Source of the DNA: Xanthomonas translucens pv. translucens DSM 18974
GTDB lineage: Bacteria > Pseudomonadota > Gammaproteobacteria > Xanthomonadales > Xanthomonadaceae
NCBI RefSeq assembly: GCF_000331775.1
Contig: NZ_CAPJ01000016.1
Location: 1 to 5,292, forward strand
Length of the DNA stretch: 5,292 bases
Direction: 5' to 3'
Shown here: positions 1 through 5,292 of the stretch, piece by piece
Position numbering within the stretch: position 1 is the stretch's first letter
Layout of the letters: each line of letters opens with the position of its first letter
The notes under the pieces: generated by a model
What the model was told of the DNA's origin: nothing
Seen by the model: only the letters and a program-made list of their open reading frames with translations
The model's database searches: none
Translations under genes and position numbers: made by a program

Positions 1-259
1 CTGCCGGCGGCTGGGCTTGCGGCATGTCGCTGGCGCCGCTGCCGGCGGGCAGAGGCTCGGGCAACGGCTTGACCTCCGCTGCATCCTGCTGCACCTGCGC
101 CGGCTGCGGCTTGTAGAAGTCGTTGTCCTTGCGCCCGACTAGCCACACAGCCAGGAACAGCAGCAGCCCGGCGCAGAAGGCGATGCCGACGATCACGAGG
201 AGGCGGCGCGGCAGGCGCAGCACGATGCCGCTGTTGGACGACGGAGGCGACGTGGACAT
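1..259 (-). CDS. Membrane-anchored proline-rich protein, N-terminal part (partial)
   Basis: The gene runs off the left edge; 86 codons are visible. It starts at ATG (complement of 257-259) with a GGTGAG ribosome-binding site 3 bases upstream. Residues 1-19 are polar with basic residues (R15, R18, R19). Residues 20-42 form one strong hydrophobic helix rich in Leu, Val and Ala, followed by GRKDNDFYKPQ. From about residue 50 the chain is rich in Pro, Gln, Ala and Glu and looks like an extended linker. This reads as a single-pass inner-membrane protein with a short cytoplasmic N-terminus and a periplasmic body. TonB-type energy transducers and SPOR- or LysM-type envelope proteins share this plan, but the diagnostic C-terminal domain is outside the window, so I assign no function. 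It is divergent from serS, with 141 bp between the two starts, so the promoters probably share that gap. Codon use is GC-rich, as expected of a resident gene. Confidence 0.75.
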   Translation of the reverse strand, partial: MSTSPPSSNSGIVLRLPRRLLVIVGIAFCAGLLLFLAVWLVGRKDNDFYKPQPAQVQQDAAEVKPLPEPLPAGSGASDMPQAQPPA

Positions 260-337
260 GGGACTCACCGTAGGGAACCGCTGGATTCTGGCATAGCCGC
301 GGTTAATCGGGTGCGCAGCGGGGCGTAGCTTCCCTGT

Positions 338-367
338 TTCGGCAAAAGCGCGGCCGACAGGCGATAA
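338..367 (+). promoter_or_regulatory. Candidate promoter of serS
   Basis: A good -10-like hexamer GATAAT lies at 362-367. A poor -35-like TTCGGC lies at 338-343, 18 bases away. Initiation about 7 bases after the -10 would give a leader of roughly 27 bases before the serS ATG. The -35 match is weak, so only the -10 is worth taking seriously. No riboswitch, T-box or attenuator-like structure is visible in the short leader. Confidence 0.3.
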
Positions 368-1681
<1,314 letters not shown>

Positions 1682-1707
1682 GCCGCAGGCCCCGCGCACG
1701 GCGGTGC

Positions 1708-1739
1708 GACCGCCGGTCTTGCGGCAGTATCCGGCGGTC
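1708..1739. terminator. GC-rich hairpin after serS, possible terminator
   Basis: A perfect 9-bp inverted repeat, GACCGCCGG (1708-1716) and CCGGCGGTC (1731-1739), encloses a 14-base loop and begins 26 bases after the serS stop. There is no T-run after the stem, so it is not a textbook intrinsic terminator. It may act with the REP hairpin that follows three bases later, either to stop transcription or to protect the serS mRNA 3' end. Confidence 0.4.
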
Positions 1740-1742
1740 ATT

Positions 1743-1808
1743 GTGGGAGCGACTTCAGTCGCGACGGGCATTACCGGGAAAGCCTGTCGCGACCGAAGTC
1801 GCTCCCAC
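1743..1808. repeat. REP doublet (inverted pair of REP elements)
   Basis: Two 23-base copies face each other. The left copy (1743-1765) begins GTGGGAGCGACTTCAGTCGC; the right copy (1786-1808) is its reverse complement with one mismatch (22/23). They are separated by 20 bases whose edges can extend the stem by about 4 pairs. Each copy also folds on its own: GCGAC/GTCGC around TTCA in the left arm and around CGAA in the right arm. A GTGG head before a small imperfect palindrome is the classic form of REP elements mobilised by RAYT (REP-associated tyrosine) transposases, and this core is familiar from xanthomonad intergenic regions. No RAYT gene is in the window, so this is a non-autonomous dispersed copy. 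It could form a long cruciform or RNA hairpin at the serS 3' end. Confidence 0.85.
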
Positions 1809-2167
1809 GGTCGTTGCCAATTGACGAAAACCGCTCCGGTTTCGCGTCCTGCGCCTGGCCGCTGTGCGGATGCGTGGCTGCGTATTCGCCCACCCTCTGG
1901 CAAAGATTTCCATCCGACCTGCCATCCCCGGCACTTCGCTCGCCTGCGTTCGGAGCCAGACGCGTTTGATCGGCAACCAAGACGCTGGTATTGCTGCATG
2001 CTTGAATCGCTGCGAACGACCCAGCAGCCACTGGCCGATGCAAAGCACAGGGCCAGGGCAGGGCGTTCACGCGATCGCGCTGTCGCAAAACGGGAGCTGC
2101 TGCGTCGTTGCTGCCGGAAGGGGCCGCCGCCGCTGCGTTCGCGATGCGCCATGTCAGCCATGCCCGA
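1809..2167. other. Intergenic stretch with no convincing gene
   Basis: Short open frames exist on both strands here, but their translations are Arg/Ser/Pro/Cys-rich with no recognisable motif, no good ribosome-binding site and no coding-like third-position bias, so I reject them. No tRNA, riboswitch or repeat array is visible. The sequence is somewhat less GC-rich and less regular than the flanking genes. It may be decayed coding sequence or a long upstream region of the LysR gene; I cannot tell which. Confidence 0.5.
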
Positions 2168-2199
2168 TTGCACAGCCTTGATCGTTGTGGGAGTAGAAT
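2168..2199 (+). promoter_or_regulatory. Weak candidate promoter upstream of the LysR gene
   Basis: TAGAAT at 2194-2199 is a good -10-like hexamer. The nearest -35-like hexamer, TTGCAC at 2168-2173, is 20 bases away, longer than optimal. TTGATC at 2178-2183 is too close. The 9-mer TTGTGGGAG at 2185-2193, between these elements, is identical to the start of the REP unit at 1742-1749 apart from register. Confidence 0.2.
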
Positions 2200-2223
2200 G
2201 AACCCAACGCGATTTCATTCATC

Positions 2224-2243
2224 GTTCTAAATATCGAAAGAAC
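2224..2243. promoter_or_regulatory. Inverted repeat abutting the LysR start, possible operator
   Basis: GTTCT (2224-2228) and AGAAC (2239-2243) are perfect 5-base arms around 10 AT-rich bases and end at the base before ATG 2244. LysR-type proteins usually bind dyads with a T-N11-A core, and TTC-N8-GAA is also present at 2225-2238. A regulator bound here would cover the ribosome-binding region, consistent with negative autoregulation. Short arms mean it could be chance. Confidence 0.3.
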
Positions 2244-3230
2244 ATGCACGATCTCAACGACCTGTACTACTTCGCGATGGTGGTCGATCACGGCGGTTTC
2301 GCCGCCGCCGAGCGCGCCCTGGGCATTCCCAAGTCGCGCCTGAGCCGCCGCATCAGCCAGCTGGAAACCGATCTGGGCGTGCGCCTGCTGCAGCGCTCCA
2401 CGCGCCGCTTCGCGGTCACCGACCTGGGCATGAGCGTGCACCGCCACGCGCAGATGATGCTGGCCGAGGCGCAGGCCGCGCGCGAGGTGGTGGACCGGCT
2501 CAGCGCCGAGCCGCGCGGACTGGTGCGGGTCAGCGTGCCGGTATCGCTGGCGCAGATGCAGCTGCCCAAGCTGCTGCCGATGTTTCTGGACCAGTACCCG
2601 AAAGTGCGCTTGCAGTTGAACATCAGCAACCGCCGCGTGGACATCATCAACGAAGGCTACGACGTCGCGCTGCGCGTGCGCTCGCGCCTGGACGACGACG
2701 GCAGCCTGGTGATGCGCAGCTTCGGCCAGGTGCAGGAACTGCTGGTGGCCAGCCCCAAGTACCTCGACCGCGCTGGCCGTCCCAAGGATCCGGAAGAACT
2801 GTCCGCGCACGTGACCTTGAGCATCAGCGAAGACGAGGCGCGGCAGCGCTGGGAACTGCACGGACCGGCCGGCGAAGTGCGCCGCGTCGACCTGCAGCCG
2901 CGCGTGGCCGGCTTCGACTTCCCGCTGCTGCAGTCCATGGTCAAGGACGGCTTCGGCATCACCCTGCTGCCGGAAACGGTCTGCGCCGACGCGGTGCGCA
3001 ACGGCGAACTGGAAGTGGTGCTGCCGGAATGGTCGCTGCCGCAGGGCATCTGCCACGCCGTGTTCGCCTCGCGCCGCGGCCTGCTGCCGGCGGTACGCGT
3101 GTTCATCGACTTCCTCGCCGAGCACCTGCCGCGCCAGATCGAGGACTCGCGCCTGGACTGCGGCAGTTCCCCGGAGCGGGCCAAGGCCAAGCATTCGACC
3201 CTGGGCGCGATGGCGGTCGAGGCCGGCTGA
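2244..3230 (+). CDS. LysR-type transcriptional regulator
   Basis: A complete 328-residue DNA-binding regulator. Residues 1-60 are the winged helix-turn-helix: MHDLNDLYYFAMVVDHGGF, then AAERALGIPKSRLSRRISQL as the turn and recognition helix, then ETDLGVRLLQRSTRRF as the wing. Residues 61-90 form the linker helix. About 91-297 is the periplasmic-binding-protein-like effector domain, with RGLVRVSVPVSLAQ at its entry and GFGITLLPE (236-244) near the second lobe. The style resembles the CrgA-like branch of LysR proteins; I cannot name the inducer. The tail after residue 298 is about 30 residues, polar, and longer than usual. ATG 2244 gives the conserved family start; the ribosome-binding site is only a weak GAAAGAA. 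No target gene is divergent to it, since serS upstream points the same way, so the regulon lies elsewhere. GC-rich codon use matches a resident gene. Confidence 0.93.
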   Translation: MHDLNDLYYFAMVVDHGGFAAAERALGIPKSRLSRRISQLETDLGVRLLQRSTRRFAVTDLGMSVHRHAQMMLAEAQAAREVVDRLSAEPRGLVRVSVPVSLAQMQLPKLLPMFLDQYPKVRLQLNISNRRVDIINEGYDVALRVRSRLDDDGSLVMRSFGQVQELLVASPKYLDRAGRPKDPEELSAHVTLSISEDEARQRWELHGPAGEVRRVDLQPRVAGFDFPLLQSMVKDGFGITLLPETVCADAVRNGELEVVLPEWSLPQGICHAVFASRRGLLPAVRVFIDFLAEHLPRQIEDSRLDCGSSPERAKAKHSTLGAMAVEAG

Positions 3231-3256
3231 GCAAAATCCGAGCCGGCTGAGCAAAA
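3222..3256 (+). repeat. Tandem duplication across the LysR stop codon
   Basis: The 15-mer GCCGGCTGAGCAAAA occurs at 3222-3236 and again at 3242-3256, a period of 20 bases. The first copy contains the TGA stop of the LysR gene. The second copy plus CCGGC at 3257-3261 forms a small stem, GCCGG/CCGGC, with a 10-base loop. There is no T-run, so it is a poor terminator candidate. Confidence 0.7.
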
Positions 3257-3352
3257 CCGGCGCGGCCGTGCGAAAATACGCGGCGGCACGCTGGCGCAGC
3301 ATCGCGGTGTCTTTGGCGATGCGGCCGTCAACGTGGCGCGATGACGTTGCGG

Positions 3353-3381
3353 CTGAAAGCGCAGGGTACCGGCACTATCCT
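3353..3381 (+). promoter_or_regulatory. Candidate promoter of tRNA-Ser
   Basis: CTGAAA (3353-3358) and TATCCT (3376-3381) are 17 bases apart and each matches 4 of 6 consensus positions. Transcription would start around 3388, giving a leader of about 45 bases to be removed by RNase P. The match is moderate. It is the best-spaced pair upstream of the tRNA. Confidence 0.3.
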
Positions 3382-3400
3382 GCAGGCATGCAGGCATGCA
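3381..3400. repeat. Short tandem repeat, unit TGCAGGCA
   Basis: Two complete 8-base units (3381-3388, 3389-3396) and a 4-base partial third (TGCA) lie in the expected tRNA leader, directly at the candidate -10. Copy-number change by slippage could alter leader length, but with so few units this is speculative. Confidence 0.55.
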
Positions 3401-3432
3401 TTCGTCCGGCGTGACGCGGCCTGATTGCAATC

Positions 3433-3522
3433 GGAGAGATGGCCGAGCGGTTTAAGGCACCGGTCTTGAAAACCGGCGAAGGGTCAAACCTTCCGTGGGT
3501 TCGAATCCCACTCTCTCCGCCA
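3433..3522 (+). tRNA. tRNA-Ser (anticodon UGA)
   Basis: The full class II cloverleaf can be drawn by hand. The acceptor stem is GGAGAGA (3433-3439) with TCTCTCC (3512-3518). The anticodon stem is CCGGT/ACCGG (3460-3464, 3472-3476) with loop CTTGAAA and anticodon TGA at 3467-3469, which reads UCA and probably other UCN codons. The long variable arm GAAGG/CCTTC typical of tRNA-Ser follows, then the T arm GTGGG-TTCGAAT-CCCAC (3495-3511). G73, the serine identity base, is at 3519 and CCA is encoded at 3520-3522. It is the substrate of the SerRS encoded upstream. Its 3' half is the likely attachment site used by the adjacent integrase. Confidence 0.98.
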
Positions 3523-3571
3523 ACCTCCGCTAAGTCATTGATTTTAAATTAAAATCAGTGGTGTTGGCGGA
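3516..3571. repeat. Nested inverted repeat spanning the tRNA 3' end
   Basis: The outer arms are TCCGCCAAC (3516-3524, including the tRNA discriminator and CCA) and its perfect complement GTTGGCGGA (3563-3571). Inside lies an AT-rich palindrome, TGATTTTAAATTAAAATCA (3539-3557), with perfect 9-bp arms around one base. It extends to 12-bp arms with one T-G mismatch at 3536-3560. The asymmetric spacers are 11 and 2 bases. Possible roles are tRNA 3' processing or termination (no T-run follows), integrase or host-factor binding at attL, or an operator for the integrase gene. The symmetry is directly visible; the function is inference. Confidence 0.7.
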
Positions 3572-3606
3572 TTGGAAAGCAGGAAGCATGCAGAGGAAAC
3601 ACTCGC

Positions 3607-4575
3607 ATGCGCATTCCTCATCATCTGAGCCGGTCTGCCACCGGCCGCTGGTCGTTCGTCCAACGTGTACCCATCGATCTGCAAACCATGATGGGCTGCC
3701 GGCTTATCAAACGCACCCTGCGAACGAAGGATCTGCCGCAGGCGCACGTGCGTGCGGTCGTGCTTGGGGCGGGCTATGCTCGACTCTTCGCACAGTTGAA
3801 GGATCAACGCGTTGCCAAGCTCAGCAAGTCGGACGCGGATCTGCTCATTGCTCGCCTGACGAGCGCCGAGAACCTCCAAGAGCTGACGCTCAACCGCAGC
3901 CGCCAGCCCGATGGGACGGTGACGGAGCAGTGGCAGATCGACAGCCCTAAGGATCTGAAGCTGTATCGGCAGTTGATGGAGTTGGAAGCGATGGCGGGAG
4001 CGGCCCCCCAGCCCCGGGTGCTCCCGGTTGCCGTGCCGACCATGTTTGGCTCCGCACTGCATGCCAGCCCGACGAGGCAGGCCTCGGCGCCGGCCATCGA
4101 AACGATGACGCTGGGCAAGGCCCGGGATGCGTTCCTGGCGACGCTCAAGGGCTCGACGTTGCCCAAGACCTACACAATCAAGAAGACGGCCATCGAGGCG
4201 TTGGTGGCGTTCCTGGGGCCGGCAATGAAGGTCCATGCCATCACCCGGTCAGACTTGGCGCGTTGGTATCAGGACATGCGGGAGAAGGGGGCATCCACGC
4301 CCACGCTCACGAACAAGCAGAGCTATATCGGGGGCAAGGGCGGCTTCTTCGAGTGGGCGATGGCGTCAGGCCATTACCCGAAGGGCGACAACCCGGCCTC
4401 CGGCCATGTGAGCTACTCCCAGCGCGAGAAACGGGCCCGGAAGAAGCTTGGATTCATTCATGATGGCAGCATTATTTACAATACCGTCGCGACATTCCGC
4501 ATAGCTTCCGGAGAAAACATCAATGTCGGCGACCTCAATCCGCAGATCGTTTCTGCCAACGTGCTGATTAAATAA
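3607..4575 (+). CDS. Truncated tyrosine recombinase/integrase lacking its catalytic domain
   Basis: The 322-residue open frame starts at ATG 3607 with GAGGA at 3593-3597 as ribosome-binding site, 84 bases after the tRNA. Residues 14-65 (RWSFVQRVPIDLQ, then RTLRTKDLPQAHVRA) match the N-terminal domain of island/phage integrases of the DUF6538-containing type. Residues 166-270 look like the helical core-binding domain (TLGKARDAFL, TYTIKKTAIEAL, ITRSDLARWYQDMREKG, GGFFEWAMASGHYPKGDNPA). After REKRARKKLG (273-282) an integrase should enter the catalytic domain with its Arg-Lys-His-Arg-His-Tyr residues. Instead, residues 283-322 are unrelated, with AT-richer codons (ATT, AAT, AAA), and the frame ends at TAA 4573. 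No catalytic residue remains, so recombinase activity is excluded; a DNA-binding remnant is conceivable. The cause is probably a deletion or rearrangement near 4445-4460. Position and orientation fit integration into the tRNA-Ser gene. Confidence 0.85.
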   Translation: MRIPHHLSRSATGRWSFVQRVPIDLQTMMGCRLIKRTLRTKDLPQAHVRAVVLGAGYARLFAQLKDQRVAKLSKSDADLLIARLTSAENLQELTLNRSRQPDGTVTEQWQIDSPKDLKLYRQLMELEAMAGAAPQPRVLPVAVPTMFGSALHASPTRQASAPAIETMTLGKARDAFLATLKGSTLPKTYTIKKTAIEALVAFLGPAMKVHAITRSDLARWYQDMREKGASTPTLTNKQSYIGGKGGFFEWAMASGHYPKGDNPASGHVSYSQREKRARKKLGFIHDGSIIYNTVATFRIASGENINVGDLNPQIVSANVLIK

Positions 4576-4585
4576 AATTAAATCA
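4565..4585. repeat. Second AT-rich imperfect palindrome, at the integrase stop
   Basis: TGATT (4565-4569) and AATCA (4581-4585) bound an AT-only interior with further partial symmetry; the integrase stop TAA lies inside it. It resembles the palindrome at 3539-3557: AAATTAAAATCA there and AAATTAAATCA here differ by one base. It could be a binding site pair bounding the element, or only low-complexity AT sequence. Confidence 0.4.
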
Positions 4586-4679
4586 TCTCAAAAAAGACTT
4601 GTTGCCGAGCCAGAAGATGAAAGCTGAATTCCTACCTATAGTGCATTTAAGGTGGCTCTTGGCCAAATGTCTTTGGTTG
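4586..4679. other. Lower-GC non-coding stretch after the integrase remnant
   Basis: No convincing gene is seen here on either strand. The base composition is clearly more AT-rich than the resident genes. A small hairpin, CCAAA-TGTC-TTTGG (4663-4676), lies here, just past the stop of the minus-strand fragment at 4680, but has no T-run on either strand. The sequence is best read as residue of the integrated element. Confidence 0.5.
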
Positions 4680-4838
4680 TTACGGGTAGAATTTGCTCGA
4701 GTCCGACAAACACTCCGAAAACTGTCCTTGCTCATACTTGGGCAGCTCAACCGGCGGCCGATACTTCGCCAGAATCTTGATTTGCTTGGCCCGAGTCCAG
4801 ACAATCGCCAGCCCGGCGGCGGCTGTTGCATCAGCTCC
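4680..4838 (-). pseudogene. Probable C-terminal gene fragment of unknown family
   Basis: In this minus-strand frame, ending at TAA (complement of 4680-4682), about 52 residues read like a genuine protein end: GADATAAAGLAIVWTRAKQI, then KILAKYRPPVELPKYEQGQF, then SECLSDSSKFYP. By hand count about 25 of its last 35 codons end in G or C, whereas the overlapping alternative frame uses many rare Arg and Ser codons. There is no ATG or GTG start with a ribosome-binding site in this frame; upstream it enters the aminotransferase gene out of frame and turns to Arg/Cys/Gly-rich nonsense. It therefore looks like the 3' remnant of a gene whose front was lost, joined near the aminotransferase stop. The exact left junction is uncertain. 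I do not recognise the family. It could instead be a fortuitous open frame. Confidence 0.4.
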
Positions 4839-5292
4839 CGCTTTCTGTACACACCCGCCGCAGCACCGCGACGATCGCCTCGAAACCCTCCTCGTCCAGC
4901 CACGGGCTGTTGCTGATGCTCAGGCAGCGTGCGGCGAAGTCGCGGGCCTGGGGCATCGGTGCGGGATCGACGATGTCGCGCAGATACGCGTAGTCCGGCA
5001 GGGCGTGCACGAACACCAGGCCGACGCCGAGTCCGCGCGGCCACAGTTGCTCAAGTGCGCGTTTGCGCGCGGCTGCATCCGGCAGCAGTACCAGCAGTGC
5101 TGGCCAGCTTCCCTGTGCGCCGGCACTGTCGGCGACGACGCGCAGACCGGCAATCGCGGCCAGGCATGCGGCGCGACGCTGGCCCTGCGCGCGTGCCTGG
5201 GCAAGGAACGCCGGCCAGCGTGCGCTGGCGCGTACGCCGACGGCTTCGCGCCAGGCGCCGACCGCGTGTTGCGGGATCGCCGCATCGAAATG
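4831..5292 (-). CDS. DegT/DnrJ/EryC1/StrS-family aminotransferase, C-terminal part (partial)
   Basis: The frame is open from the right edge (5292) to TGA (complement of 4831-4833), giving 153 residues with no start in the window. The C-terminus ends in the family's usual way: GLGVGLVFVHALPDYAYLRD, then PMPQARDFAARCLSISNSPW, then LDEEGFEAIVAVLRRV. This matches the fold type I sugar aminotransferases, where a late strand leads to 'ARDFAAR-LS-S-SPWL-EE-FE-IV-LR'. Such PLP enzymes transfer an amino group to keto-sugars of nucleotide-sugar, polysaccharide or antibiotic pathways; the catalytic Lys and PLP site lie outside the window. The substrate cannot be inferred. Codon use is strongly GC-rich, like resident genes. 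It points toward the integrase remnant, with no terminator seen after the stop. The final residues (CTESGS) may be affected by the neighbouring junction. Confidence 0.65.
   Translation of the reverse strand, partial: HFDAAIPQHAVGAWREAVGVRASARWPAFLAQARAQGQRRAACLAAIAGLRVVADSAGAQGSWPALLVLLPDAAARKRALEQLWPRGLGVGLVFVHALPDYAYLRDIVDPAPMPQARDFAARCLSISNSPWLDEEGFEAIVAVLRRVCTESGS

Noticed and set aside
1743..1808. Insertion-sequence terminal inverted repeats
   Set aside because: The arms are only 20 bases apart with no transposase between them and each folds internally, which fits a REP doublet rather than IS ends.
2154..3302. 382-residue open frame on the minus strand over the LysR gene
   Set aside because: It is an antisense shadow of the LysR gene; His/Gln/Arg/Ala-rich composition comes from the complement of GC-rich codons.
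3544..4236. 230-residue minus-strand frame opposite the integrase
   Set aside because: It is antisense to recognisable integrase domains and has no motif of its own.
4583..4831. Minus-strand frame starting at ATG in a TGATG overlap with the aminotransferase stop
   Set aside because: The overlap looks operon-like, but the 82-residue product uses many rare Arg/Ser codons and has no family resemblance; the other minus frame ending at 4680 is more protein-like.
4599..4916. Plus-strand 105-residue frame after the integrase
   Set aside because: It starts with TTG, has no ribosome-binding site, and its second half is antisense to the aminotransferase end.

Overview
The window looks like chromosome from a high-GC gammaproteobacterium of the Xanthomonadaceae/Lysobacteraceae (Xanthomonas-like). 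The evidence is strongly GC-rich codon use, a REP doublet with the GTGGGAGCGACTTC core common in that family, and the style of the serS and LysR proteins. This assignment rests on recognition and was not checked by a search.

Layout, left to right. Positions 1-259 (minus) hold the N-terminus of a proline-rich protein anchored in the inner membrane, cut by the window edge. It is divergent from serS (401-1681, plus), a complete housekeeping seryl-tRNA synthetase. serS is followed by a GC-rich hairpin (1708-1739) and a REP inverted pair (1743-1808), then about 430 bp with no convincing gene. A complete LysR-type regulator follows (2244-3230, plus); its stop codon lies inside a short tandem duplication. 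A complete tRNA-Ser(UGA) gene with encoded CCA is at 3433-3522.

Directly downstream of the tRNA is the footprint of an integrated element. There is a nested inverted repeat starting inside the tRNA 3' end (3516-3571). It is followed by a tyrosine-recombinase gene in the same orientation (3607-4575) that keeps its N-terminal and core-binding parts but lacks the whole catalytic domain, which is replaced by an unrelated AT-richer tail of about 40 codons. A second AT-rich palindrome sits on its stop codon. After this comes a scrambled, lower-GC stretch with what looks like a C-terminal gene fragment on the minus strand (about 4680-4838). The window ends in the C-terminal 153 residues of a probable DegT/DnrJ/EryC1/StrS-family aminotransferase (4831-5292, minus), which returns to host-like GC-rich codon use.

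How the parts relate: SerRS charges tRNA-Ser, so enzyme and substrate RNA are encoded less than 2 kb apart. The LysR regulator has no obvious target next to it except its own promoter. The tRNA most likely served as attachment site for a genomic island or prophage that has since decayed to an integrase stub and fragments. I see no intact novel system; the most unusual material is the tRNA/integrase junction at 3516-4840.
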